Shown piece after piece: positions 1 to 7,981 of a DNA stretch of 64,000 nt. The stretch's first letter is position 1, and the number at the start of each line of letters is the position of its first letter. The translations under genes were made by a program, and so were the position numbers. The stretch lies in NCBI GenBank assembly GCA_938002965.1, contig CALKZY010000002.1:90518-154517 (forward strand), given 5' to 3'. Origin of the DNA: an uncultured Acidimicrobiales bacterium. GTDB lineage: Bacteria; Actinomycetota; Acidimicrobiia; Acidimicrobiales; SZUA-35. Below the pieces are notes generated by a model, which was not told the DNA's origin, did not search any database, and was given only the letters and a program-made list of their open reading frames with translations.

Positions 1-594
1 TACGAGGATCTGTACGGCACCGACCCCGGCCCGAACATAACCGACGACATGAGCGACGAAGAGATGGACGCCGCCTACCAAGACTGGGAGCAAAATCGGG
101 TTCTGGACGGCTGCTTCCCTAAGGCAGAGGCCGAGGCAGGATTCTTCGGCCCAAATGCCTTCTATACCGAATTCAGCGACGAGATGGACGACATGTGGGA
201 TCAGATGATGAGCGACCCCCGCATCGTCGAAGCCGAGGCCGAAACAGCGGAATGTGTGAGCGGCAAGGGTCTGACCTACACCTCGATGGACGATGTCTAC
301 GAAGACTTTTACGAGCGGGTTGAGCCGGTGCAGGAGCAGGTCTGGAACTCCGCCCCAATGCCTGAGCTTTCGGAGGAGGAGTTCGAAGCCATGAGCGACG
401 CCGAACTCGATGCGATGTTCAACCAGCCGCCTGAGCTAACCCCCGAAATCAAGAGCGAGTTGGCCGAACTTCAGGCTGAAGAGATCGCCTTGGCTATCGC
501 CGTTGATGATTGTGGTGGCGGCCAACGGGATCAGGAAGACCTTGACTCGAACCGTGACCGGCTCGAACAGTTTCAGGCTGAGTCGGGAAGCTGA
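1..594 (+). CDS. Acidic hypothetical protein, 5' end outside the window
   Basis: The reading frame is open from the first base, so the N-terminus lies upstream; an internal ATG at 49 is not necessarily the start. The visible 197 residues are very acidic and Met/Glu/Asp-rich, with three widely spaced Cys (in DGCFP, AECVSG and DDCGGG) and a Glu-rich helical C-terminus. No membrane segment is visible. It ends 50 bp before the adaptor gene on the same strand, so it probably belongs to that export operon, perhaps as a secreted or lipoprotein partner whose signal peptide is cut off here. I do not recognise the family. Confidence 0.75.
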   Translation, partial: YEDLYGTDPGPNITDDMSDEEMDAAYQDWEQNRVLDGCFPKAEAEAGFFGPNAFYTEFSDEMDDMWDQMMSDPRIVEAEAETAECVSGKGLTYTSMDDVYEDFYERVEPVQEQVWNSAPMPELSEEEFEAMSDAELDAMFNQPPELTPEIKSELAELQAEEIALAIAVDDCGGGQRDQEDLDSNRDRLEQFQAESGS

Positions 595-644
595 ACCTCC
601 TCGCAGGACTAGGCTTTGCGAGAACGGCAAGGGGAGGTTGATCG

Positions 645-2447
645 TTGAATAGGCGGGCGTTGCTAGCTGTGGTGGTAGCCACTGCAGTTCTATCTGCATC
701 TATCGCCTGGGTGCTCGGGCGGCGAATTGAGTCACCGGCGGAGGCTGCGGCTGGGGCATCGTCCCCGGAGCCGTCTCTCATTACGGTGCCGGTGGAAAGC
801 CGCGAACTGTCATCTCGGGTCGTGGTAAGAGGCACCGTTCAATCGAGCGAAGAAACGACAATTCAAGTCTCGACCGCGGCCCTGGGCAACCCTGTGGTGA
901 CCGGCTTGCCCAAGTCCGAAGACGATGAACTTGACGAAGGCGAGGTCGCCATCGAGATCACTGGACGTCCCGTGATCGTGCTTGAAGGGACGTTGCCCAC
1001 TTACCGATCCATGGGCCCATCCAGCGAAGGCCCTGACGTCAAACAACTCGAAGAGTCGCTTCTCCGGCTGGGGTATGACCCAGGCGACGTCGACGGGGTG
1101 TATACCGCGGCCACGGCCTCAGCGGTAGACGATCTCTACGACTCGCTTGGTTATCGGGCCAACGAGCCATCGGCAGAAGAGGGGGCCGCGGTCGAGGCGG
1201 CCGAGGACCAGGTGGAACAGGCCGAAAAGGCATTGAAGGCAGCTGAAGCAACCGGAGGCCCTGAAGGCGGAGTCCCCGAGTCTGTTCGACTACAGCAGAA
1301 TCAGTTGGTGGACCAGGCCCAACGTCAGTTAGACCAAGCCAAGCAAGGCAGCGGTCCCGAGCTCACCCAGGCCCAGGAACTCCTTACCCAGGCCGGCGAA
1401 ACACTGGTTTCTGTGACCAACGAATTCAACTTGGTCAACGAGCGGTTGGCCCAAGCGACAGCCGGGATCCATCCCGATACCGGCGAACCTCCGACTGCCG
1501 AAGAGTTGGAAGAGCTCAACTTGGAGGTGGCAGCCGCTCAGGACATCGTTGACCAGGCGGCTGCCGACAAACAACAAGCCCAGAGCGCGGTCGACGAGGC
1601 GAAAGGGGGCCAGTCGCAGACGATCAAGGACGCCGAGACAGACTTGGCCATCGCCAAAGCCAGTCGAACCGAGACGTTCGCCTCCTACGAACAAGGCGAC
1701 GATGTGGACTCCCAGGGTCAGCCAACGACGGCCGAGCTGCGCGAGGAACTGCAAGAGGCACGAGATGATCTAGCTGACATCCGCTCGGTTACCGGCATCG
1801 GCGTGCCGATCGAGGAGCTGGTATTCGTACCGACGCTGCCTCGCAAGGTCAGCGGCGTCGGCGTGGAGCTAGGTTCCACCGCAGCAGGGGGAGTGATGAG
1901 TCTCACCGGCCCGTCAACCGTTATCGACTCGGTCATCTCAACCTCGGATCGCAAGCTGATCAGTGAAGGGATGGAAGCGGTGGTTGAGGACGACGACCTT
2001 GGCGTGTCGGTTTCAGCCACTATTAGCTTTGTCGCCGCCAACCCAGGCGGCGGTGAGGTCCCCGAGGACAGGTACGCCATGCGCCTCGAACCCAATGAGG
2101 ACTTGCCGGAGGAAGCGTTTTTCCAGTCGCTCAGGGTCACGATTCCAATCTCGTCCACCAGCGGCCAGGTGCTGGTGGTTCCGCTGGCGGCGGTAAGTGC
2201 CGGCCCTGACGGGACATCTCGAGTTGAGGTACAGACCCAGGACGATTCGACCAACTTGGTGGACGTCACAACCGGCCTGGCCGCAGACGGTTTCGTTGAA
2301 ATCCGAGCGGTCAACGGATCGCTGGCCGAAGGTGACCGGGTGGTCGTTGGGCGTGAACTGCTGCTCCCCACCGACGATGAATCTGACGAGACGGACGACT
2401 CAGACGACGAATCCGACGATGAGTCCGAGGGCGACGGAGGGGCCTGA
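645..2447 (+). CDS. Periplasmic adaptor-like protein with peptidoglycan-binding domain, MacB-type exporter
   Basis: 600 aa membrane-fusion-like subunit. The TTG start is supported by a strong GGAGG seven bases upstream. Residues 7-24 form an N-terminal membrane anchor or signal. Residues 126-170 resemble a peptidoglycan-binding type 1 domain (GPDVKQLEESLLRLGY, GDVDGVY). Residues about 190-385 are a long Glu/Gln/Ala-rich coiled coil, then beta-rich HlyD-like segments (PLAAVSAGPDG..., residues about 510-570) and an Asp/Glu/Ser tail. It is followed after 2 bp by an ABC ATPase and then a FtsX/MacB permease, the usual layout of actinobacterial efflux systems. The substrate cannot be read from the sequence. 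Confidence 0.85.
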   Translation: MNRRALLAVVVATAVLSASIAWVLGRRIESPAEAAAGASSPEPSLITVPVESRELSSRVVVRGTVQSSEETTIQVSTAALGNPVVTGLPKSEDDELDEGEVAIEITGRPVIVLEGTLPTYRSMGPSSEGPDVKQLEESLLRLGYDPGDVDGVYTAATASAVDDLYDSLGYRANEPSAEEGAAVEAAEDQVEQAEKALKAAEATGGPEGGVPESVRLQQNQLVDQAQRQLDQAKQGSGPELTQAQELLTQAGETLVSVTNEFNLVNERLAQATAGIHPDTGEPPTAEELEELNLEVAAAQDIVDQAAADKQQAQSAVDEAKGGQSQTIKDAETDLAIAKASRTETFASYEQGDDVDSQGQPTTAELREELQEARDDLADIRSVTGIGVPIEELVFVPTLPRKVSGVGVELGSTAAGGVMSLTGPSTVIDSVISTSDRKLISEGMEAVVEDDDLGVSVSATISFVAANPGGGEVPEDRYAMRLEPNEDLPEEAFFQSLRVTIPISSTSGQVLVVPLAAVSAGPDGTSRVEVQTQDDSTNLVDVTTGLAADGFVEIRAVNGSLAEGDRVVVGRELLLPTDDESDETDDSDDESDDESEGDGGA

Positions 2448-2449
2448 CG

Positions 2450-3142
2450 GTGTCGGCCCCGACGGTAGACCGCCACCCGGTCGTCGACCTCGTTGACGTC
2501 GTCAGAACGTTTGATTCCACCCCACCGGTGCAGGCCCTTCGATCCACGACGTTGACCATCAACGCTGGTGAGTATGTGGCCATTGTTGGTCCCTCAGGGT
2601 CTGGCAAGTCCACGTTGTTGCACATCTTGGGTTTGCTCGACACGCCCAGCGACGGAACCTACATTCTGGACGGGATCGACACGTCGGTGTTGAGCGAACG
2701 ACAGCGGGCCGGCGTGCGCGGCTCACGAATCGGCTTTGTGTTCCAATCCTTCCATCTCCTCAATCACCGGACCACGGTCGAAAACGTGGTGTTGGCCGAG
2801 TTGTACTCGGCCACGTCACGCTCGGACCGTCGTCGGCGGGCGATTGAAGCCCTTGAGCAGGTCGGTCTCGGTCATCGGCTCGATGCGTTCCCGACCACAT
2901 TGTCGGGCGGCGAACGGCAGCGGGTGGCGGTGGCCCGAGCGCTGGTTGGTGAACCAAGCCTTCTGTTGGCCGACGAACCCACCGGGAATCTCGATTCGGC
3001 CACCACACAATCGATCCTGGATATGTTCGCCGAGTTGAACGACGGCGGAATCACGTTGGCCGTCATCACCCATGACCCGGAGGTCGCCCAACGGGCTCAA
3101 CGTCGGCTTTCGATTCGAGATGGTGTGGTGACTAGCGAATGA
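2450..3142 (+). CDS. ABC transporter ATP-binding protein, MacB/LolD type
   Basis: 230 aa, complete nucleotide-binding domain: Walker A GPSGSGKST at 47-55, Q-loop Q99, signature LSGGE at 151-155, Walker B LLLADEP at 171-177, H-loop His208. The sequence is typical of the MacB/LolD family, which couples ATP hydrolysis to a mechanotransmitting permease rather than to classical import. The GTG start lies 2 bp after the adaptor stop, and its stop overlaps the permease start by 4 nt (ATGA), so the three genes are translationally coupled. Confidence 0.95.
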   Translation: MSAPTVDRHPVVDLVDVVRTFDSTPPVQALRSTTLTINAGEYVAIVGPSGSGKSTLLHILGLLDTPSDGTYILDGIDTSVLSERQRAGVRGSRIGFVFQSFHLLNHRTTVENVVLAELYSATSRSDRRRRAIEALEQVGLGHRLDAFPTTLSGGERQRVAVARALVGEPSLLLADEPTGNLDSATTQSILDMFAELNDGGITLAVITHDPEVAQRAQRRLSIRDGVVTSE

Positions 3143-4464
3143 CGCTCATTGATCCGGCAGGACGCGATGTGCCCGGCACAGGCGCTGGAGATCCCGGCTA
3201 CGGGCCGACCCCCAATCCGATCGTGACCGGAGGCTCGGCTGGCCGCTCCAGCCTGGCGATTAGCGACCTACTGGCGGAAGTGGTAATTTCGCTAACCGCT
3301 CGCCCGGCCCGAACCTTGTTGACGGCGATGGGTACCGTCTTGGGGGTCGCAGCATTGGTAGCGACCCTCGGGCTGGCCCGAACATCGGGCAACCAGATTG
3401 TCTCTCGGTTTGACGAGCTTGAAGCCACGCAGGTGTCTGTTGAGCCGCAAAGCCGAGGATTTGGCGGTGGTGACAACGCTCCTCAGTCCAGCTTTATCCC
3501 GTTTGACGCCGATGATCGGCTGACGCGATTGAACGGAGTGGTGGCCGCCGGAACCATCAGCGATGTTGATCTGGGCGGTCGTCTGGCCAGATCGGTTCCC
3601 GTAAACGACCCGTTGGGTCAAAACGAATTCCAGATCCCTGTACTGGCGGCGTCAGGGGGACTGTTCGAAGCGGCACGGGCTGATGTTCTCACCGGTCGAG
3701 TCTTCGACGCCGGCCACGATGAGCGAGGTGATGCGGTGGCAGTGCTCGGTCCGGGAGCGGCCAGACGCCTCAACATCAGCCAAGTGGCTAACGCCCCGAC
3801 GATCTTCATCGGGGACGAAGCCCTCGTAGTCGTTGGCGTGTTAGCTGACGTCGAGCGCAAGCCGGAGTTGCTGAACGCCATCACCATTCCCAACCAGTTG
3901 GCCAAGGACCGATTTGGTCTGCAGGTGCCGGCCGAGGTGCTTATCGAAACTGAGATCGGGGCTGCTGAGCTAATCGGGGCGCAAGCTCCAACCGCGCTAC
4001 ATCCCAACGACCCCGACCGGCTTCGAGCCAGCGTGCCCCCGTCACCGACCAGGACCCGCTCGGCTGTAGCCGACGACCTGAACATTTTGTTCCTGGTGTT
4101 GGGCGGTATATCGCTTATCGTTGGCGCACTGGGAATTGCCAACGTGACCCTGGTGTCGGTGCTGGAACGAACTTCGGAGATCGGGCTGCGGCGTGCGCTG
4201 GGCGCCACCCGACGTCACATTGCCACCCAGTTTCTGGCCGAGTCGGCGGCTCTTGGTCTGCTAGCCGGCCTTATCGGGACCAGCCTTGGCATCTTGACCG
4301 TGGTTGTTGTTTCGGCCAATCGGGTGTGGACCCCGGTCCTCGATCCCATTCTGCCGCTCGCCGCTCCGCTAATGGGTGTGGTCATCGGACTTGTGGCCGG
4401 AACGTACCCGGCGTGGAAAGCATCCAGCCTTGAGCCAATCGCCGCACTCAGAGGTGCTGAATAG
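3139..4464 (+). CDS. ABC transporter permease, MacB/FtsX family
   Basis: 441 aa. After about 45 mostly hydrophilic residues there is a first membrane helix (LLTAMGTVLGVAALVATLGLA), then a large extracytoplasmic MacB_PCD-like domain, and a C-terminal FtsX block of three helices (about 310-330, 360-390, 405-425) with the family hallmark SEIGLRRALGATRRHI. It overlaps the ATPase gene by 4 nt. Together with the adaptor it should form a tripartite-like exporter adapted to an envelope that may lack an outer membrane. Confidence 0.93.
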   Translation: MTLIDPAGRDVPGTGAGDPGYGPTPNPIVTGGSAGRSSLAISDLLAEVVISLTARPARTLLTAMGTVLGVAALVATLGLARTSGNQIVSRFDELEATQVSVEPQSRGFGGGDNAPQSSFIPFDADDRLTRLNGVVAAGTISDVDLGGRLARSVPVNDPLGQNEFQIPVLAASGGLFEAARADVLTGRVFDAGHDERGDAVAVLGPGAARRLNISQVANAPTIFIGDEALVVVGVLADVERKPELLNAITIPNQLAKDRFGLQVPAEVLIETEIGAAELIGAQAPTALHPNDPDRLRASVPPSPTRTRSAVADDLNILFLVLGGISLIVGALGIANVTLVSVLERTSEIGLRRALGATRRHIATQFLAESAALGLLAGLIGTSLGILTVVVVSANRVWTPVLDPILPLAAPLMGVVIGLVAGTYPAWKASSLEPIAALRGAE

Positions 4465-4503
4465 GCCGGGCTGATTACCCCCTCGAGTGGGGGCTCACCC
4501 TGG
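4465..4503. terminator. Hairpin between convergent genes
   Basis: The 39-bp gap between the permease and the carbonic anhydrase holds CCCCC-TCGAGT-GGGGG (4478-4493), a 5-bp GC-only stem. No T-run follows on either strand, so terminator function is plausible but weak. Confidence 0.4.
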
Positions 4504-5013
4504 TTAGATGGCCTCGATCTTGCCGGTGTCGACATTGTGCACATAACCAACGATTCGATCGGTGTGCAATAGGAACGGGTTTGAGCGCAGAACTTCCACC
4601 GATTGGCGGGTGTCCTCGACCACGTCGGCGAATGCGTGAATCCTCCAAGATGGTCTTTGACCGGCCTTGGCCGCAATCCGGTCGAGTACAGCACCCTCGT
4701 CGAGTCCTGCTAAGCCGCATTTGGTGTGGTGTATGACCAAGACTTCCGTAGTGCCGAGTTCAAGTTGCGAGAGAGCGAGAGACCGGATGACGTCGTTGGT
4801 GATGACCCCACCGGCGTTGCGGATGACGTGAGCCTTGCCCAAATCGAGGCCGAGGGACCGGTAGGTGTCGAGGCGGGCGTCCATACAGGTCACGACGGCC
4901 ACGTTGTCTCCGGGAGGAGCACCCAGTCCGGCGCTGGTGTAGCCCGAAGCGTAGATTGAATTGTTGACCTCGTAGCGGGCCACGGTTTCTGACGTCGGTA
5001 GTTGACTTGCCAT
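4504..5013 (-). CDS. Beta-class carbonic anhydrase
   Basis: 169 aa, the small form of the family. Zinc ligands and catalytic dyad are intact: Cys43, Asp45 and Arg47 in CMDAR, and His96/Cys99 in HHTKCG. It should reversibly hydrate CO2 to bicarbonate in the cytoplasm. The start is 19 bp downstream of the SDR stop on the same strand, so the two probably share a transcript. No clear Shine-Dalgarno sequence precedes the ATG. Confidence 0.95.
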   Translation of the reverse strand: MASQLPTSETVARYEVNNSIYASGYTSAGLGAPPGDNVAVVTCMDARLDTYRSLGLDLGKAHVIRNAGGVITNDVIRSLALSQLELGTTEVLVIHHTKCGLAGLDEGAVLDRIAAKAGQRPSWRIHAFADVVEDTRQSVEVLRSNPFLLHTDRIVGYVHNVDTGKIEAI

Positions 5014-5032
5014 GAGTGTTTACATCCGTTCC

Positions 5033-5830
5033 TTAGCGTCCGCCGCCGATGTCCACAAGAGCACCCGTCACGTAGGATGCTTCGTCGGACAACAGCCAGG
5101 CGATGAGATTAGCGATTTCTTCGGGTTGTCCGCCCCGACCTATCGGGACGTTGGCAGCCAGACGGTCGACCCGCTCCGAGTCGCCTCCGGAGGTGTGAAT
5201 GTCGGTGTGTACCAGGCCCGGACGGACGGCGTTGACCCGAATGTTCTGCCCGGCTACCTCGTTGGCCAGACCCACGGTCATGGTGTCGACAGCACCCTTG
5301 GAGGCTGCGTAGTCGATGAACTCCCTGGGGCTACCGAACGATGCGGCGCGCGATGACACGTTGACGATAGACCCCGTGGTCGGACCATCGGCCATCCGCT
5401 TGACCGCCTCCCGGGCACACAGAAAGACCCCGGTGATGTTGACCGCCCAGGTTCGTTCCAGTCGCTCGGCGGTGAGGTCGACGAACGGCGACATTGCGTC
5501 GAGTATCCCGGCGTTGTTGACCAGGCCGGTCAGGCGACCCACTCGATCGGCTTCTGTGAAGATGGCGTGTACGTCGGCTTCGACGGCCACATCGGCTTTG
5601 ACGATGCTGGCGCCAACACCGTGCTCGGTGACCAGGTCGGCGACGCTTTGAGCAGCATCGGCGTTGGCCACATAAGATAAGACAAGATGATGATTCAGGC
5701 CGGACCGTTGTTGGGCCAACCGCCGAGCGGTTGCGGCGCCGATGCCTCGCCCGCCACCGGTTATGACAGTGACCTGAGTCGGGACCTGTGTTGGGCCGGT
5801 GGAGACACTAGCCGGGTCGTTGGTGTTCAC
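5033..5830 (-). CDS. Short-chain dehydrogenase/reductase (FabG-like)
   Basis: 265 aa NAD(P)-dependent oxidoreductase. Cofactor motif TGGGRGIG at 24-31, NNAG at 105-108, catalytic Ser160, Tyr174 and Lys178 (YAASK), then PG and a classical C-terminus (SYVTGALVDIGGG). Closest in style to FabG/glucose-dehydrogenase-like SDRs; the substrate is unknown. The GTG start at 5830 sits 6 nt after a TAACCT -10 box, which suggests a leaderless mRNA. It probably forms an operon with the downstream carbonic anhydrase. Confidence 0.93.
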   Translation of the reverse strand: MNTNDPASVSTGPTQVPTQVTVITGGGRGIGAATARRLAQQRSGLNHHLVLSYVANADAAQSVADLVTEHGVGASIVKADVAVEADVHAIFTEADRVGRLTGLVNNAGILDAMSPFVDLTAERLERTWAVNITGVFLCAREAVKRMADGPTTGSIVNVSSRAASFGSPREFIDYAASKGAVDTMTVGLANEVAGQNIRVNAVRPGLVHTDIHTSGGDSERVDRLAANVPIGRGGQPEEIANLIAWLLSDEASYVTGALVDIGGGR

Positions 5831-5836
5831 GCCACC

Positions 5837-5842
5837 AGGTTA
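5837..5842 (-). promoter_or_regulatory. -10 box for leaderless SDR transcript
   Basis: TAACCT read on the minus strand, 6 nt before the GTG at 5830. It shares the 30-bp intergenic region with the phzF-like promoter on the other strand. Confidence 0.6.
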
Positions 5843-5848
5843 GAGCGG

Positions 5849-5854
5849 TAGCTT
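5849..5854 (+). promoter_or_regulatory. -10 box for leaderless phzF-like transcript
   Basis: TAGCTT, 6 nt before the ATG at 5861. There is no room for a leader or Shine-Dalgarno sequence. Confidence 0.6.
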
Positions 5855-5860
5855 CAAGAG

Positions 5861-6721
5861 ATGGAACTACCGGTCGCACTTGTGGATGTTTTCGCCGAGT
5901 CGCCGTTCACCGGCAACCCGTTGGCGGTTGTTGTGGTCGATGAGGCGGCCGAAGCTCTGTTGTCGACAGAGCAGATGCAGACAGTTGCCAATTGGATGAA
6001 TCTGTCGGAAACGACGTTCCTGCTGGCTCCAACAAACTCTGAGGCCGATTACAGGGTTCGGATCTTCACCCCTAGCACCGAGTTGCCGTTTGCCGGTCAC
6101 CCGACTCTTGGCTCGGCGTGGGTTTGGCTAACTAGGCCAGGCACATCTCATGGTGACCGCACAGTGGTTCAAGAATGTGGGGCCGGCCTGGTGGACGTAA
6201 CGGTCGCCGGTGAGCGACTGGCCTTCAAGGCGCCACCCATGATTCGCTCCGGGCCGGTTGATCCTGACGACCTTGAACGCTTTGCTCGACAATTGAATCT
6301 CGAAGCATCAGACGTGGTCGACGCCGCTTGGGTGGATAACGGGCCTGGCTGGGTGGGCCTGCTGCTAAAGAGTGCTGAGGCTGTCTTGGCAGTGGAGCCT
6401 GGCGCGCTGGACCGCAAGCTTGGCATCGTCGGCCCGTACATCGGTCTGGCCGGCACCCATGACGGCCCTGGACCTGACATTGAAGTGCGGGCGTTCTTCC
6501 CGGTCAATGGCTCGTTAGCCGAAGATCCCGTGACCGGTAGCCTCAACGCTTCACTGGCCCAATGGTTGGTATCGTCCGGTAGGCTCTCGACCCCATATGT
6601 TGCTGCTCAGGGCACTCGGCTGGGGCGCTCCGGAGTAGTGCATGTGACGCAAGACGACGGCGGTGATATCTGGGTCGGCGGGTCAGTGGTGGCTACCGTA
6701 GATGGAACGATCTCGATCTAG
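5861..6721 (+). CDS. PhzF family isomerase
   Basis: 286 aa. N-terminal VDVFAESPFTGNPLAVV and the catalytic Glu50 in LSETTF mark the PhzF/diaminopimelate-epimerase fold; PFAGHPTLGSA and the second-half motif EDPVTGSLNASLAQWL are also present. Members do isomerase or epimerase chemistry; without phenazine genes nearby the physiological substrate is unknown. The stop overlaps the convergent minus-strand gene by 4 bp (CTAG). Confidence 0.93.
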   Translation: MELPVALVDVFAESPFTGNPLAVVVVDEAAEALLSTEQMQTVANWMNLSETTFLLAPTNSEADYRVRIFTPSTELPFAGHPTLGSAWVWLTRPGTSHGDRTVVQECGAGLVDVTVAGERLAFKAPPMIRSGPVDPDDLERFARQLNLEASDVVDAAWVDNGPGWVGLLLKSAEAVLAVEPGALDRKLGIVGPYIGLAGTHDGPGPDIEVRAFFPVNGSLAEDPVTGSLNASLAQWLVSSGRLSTPYVAAQGTRLGRSGVVHVTQDDGGDIWVGGSVVATVDGTISI

Positions 6722-7185
6722 CCGTGATCGCCCTCAGCGTCCGGGCCCTGTCCTGGGTTCGCCTCGCTCCACACCTGTTGCCAGTCGGGGTTGGCTACGT
6801 TCGAAGTTGATGGTGCCCGTTGACCCGCCAAGCGATCGACGACGGCGTCGACCGGCGGGGAGGGTGAATCGGCCACAGCCGGATCAGTGCCCAGGCGGTC
6901 GGCTTCGGTTGCGAGAACCTCGGTGTCAGCCATCAAAGAAGCTGTACCTCGCAGCCGAGCGGTTGTTCGCTGCACTCCCTCAGTGACGGAGAGTAGCCGT
7001 GAGCCGAACCGTGAAGGGGAGAATCCGGGTTCGGCGTCGTTGAGTCGCACATCGTCGGAGTCGACCCGCAGGCGACGCATCGCGGCATCCATGTCGTCGG
7101 CCGTAGCGTCGACCCGGCGGGACAGTGAGCCGAGTTCGTCCACCGGTATTGACACACTGCGCCGGTTGGAATCCTGGTCGCTCAT
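6718..7185 (-). CDS. Hypothetical alpha-helical protein (possibly WXG100/EspC-like)
   Basis: 155 aa, no signal peptide or membrane helix. Residues 10-95 are predicted to form amphipathic helices (SLSRRVDATADDMDAAMRRL, then a helix to TEADRLG); the tail is Pro/Asn-rich and disordered. The helix-turn-helix style without Cys resembles small ESX-type or EspC-like secreted proteins, but no WXG motif is present in the expected place, so this is only a suggestion. A GGAACC sequence lies 6 nt before the ATG. Upstream there is a degenerate 12-bp tandem repeat. Confidence 0.7.
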   Translation of the reverse strand: MSDQDSNRRSVSIPVDELGSLSRRVDATADDMDAAMRRLRVDSDDVRLNDAEPGFSPSRFGSRLLSVTEGVQRTTARLRGTASLMADTEVLATEADRLGTDPAVADSPSPPVDAVVDRLAGQRAPSTSNVANPDWQQVWSEANPGQGPDAEGDHG

Positions 7186-7200
7186 GATCTTGGTTCCACG

Positions 7201-7269
7201 TCTATCCCGCCTTCTATTTCCACCCTTTATTACACTTTCTATTCCAACTTCTATTCCAACTTCAACATC
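7201..7269. repeat. Degenerate 12-bp tandem repeat
   Basis: About five to six imperfect copies of TTCTATTCCAAC. The last two full copies are almost identical (about 7237-7261); earlier ones read TTCTATTTCCAC and TCTATCCCGCC. The tract is strongly pyrimidine-biased on the plus strand and sits in the promoter region of the minus-strand gene starting at 7185. Confidence 0.7.
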
Positions 7270-7344
7270 CCGTATGTCAGACTAGCGGGCCTGACAGCGG
7301 GCCGCCTGAACTGTCCCTCTTGGCTTGCCGTCCGGCGTCGCTAC

Positions 7345-7350
7345 TAGCAT
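7345..7350 (+). promoter_or_regulatory. -10 box for leaderless AhpD-like gene
   Basis: TAGCAT, 7 nt before the ATG at 7358. Confidence 0.55.
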
Positions 7351-7357
7351 CAACTAC

Positions 7358-7981
7358 ATGGTTGGATTTTCGCCCGATGGCAAGGTTAACAAGGTTGGGA
7401 CAGCTGCCTTGGAACAGGTTGGCAAGAGGTTGTGGGGGTTCAAACCGAACCTTATGGAAGACATCGTCGATCAGCATGGTTCGGGGACTTCGCTTTCCTG
7501 GTTCGCCCGGAACATGCCACGCTATGAGCGGATCCTCAAACAGTGGGGACCGGTGCGAACCCACCTGGTGGCCAGTATCACGTCGGCCATGACCGGCTGC
7601 CCGTACTGCACCTACGGTCACGCCTATGCGATGGAGCTGCACTACTTCAGCGAGCGCAGCGAATTGATGTCGGCTGATGAGAGGGAGATCGAAGGTTGGT
7701 GTGGCCAGGAGGAGGCCACGGTGGTCGAGAACTTTCGACGGCTGCTGGTCGACTCGGATCTGGAGTCTGAACTTCCGATTCTAGAGCGTGTAGTTGAGCT
7801 GCGGTCAGGCCAAGAATCGACCGGCTCGGACGATGACGCCAACATCGCCCACCTGTTGAAGATGTTCGAGTTCCTCAACAGTTGTGGAATCAACGCCGGC
7901 ACCGAGTCCGACGCCGCTCACGACCCTATTAACAAGAACGCTGAACTTCGCACTGCCTACGCTCGTCGACGTTCGAGCTAG
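7358..7981 (+). CDS. AhpD/carboxymuconolactone-decarboxylase-like protein
   Basis: 207 aa from the chosen ATG; an in-frame TTG at 7325 would add 11 residues, but the TAGCAT box 7 nt before 7358 favours the shorter form. The motif CPYCTYGHA is the CxxC-x3-H redox signature of AhpD-like proteins, preceded by helices typical of the fold. Such proteins act as thiol peroxidase/disulfide reductases or decarboxylases; the redox role is inferred from the intact CxxC and His. The stop overlaps the convergent PLP-decarboxylase stop by 4 bp. Confidence 0.8.
   Translation: MVGFSPDGKVNKVGTAALEQVGKRLWGFKPNLMEDIVDQHGSGTSLSWFARNMPRYERILKQWGPVRTHLVASITSAMTGCPYCTYGHAYAMELHYFSERSELMSADEREIEGWCGQEEATVVENFRRLLVDSDLESELPILERVVELRSGQESTGSDDDANIAHLLKMFEFLNSCGINAGTESDAAHDPINKNAELRTAYARRRSS

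Noticed and set aside
6718..7185. ESX (WXG100) substrate assignment
   Set aside because: No WXG motif, no YxxxD/E tail signal and no secretion genes nearby; only the helical style is similar.
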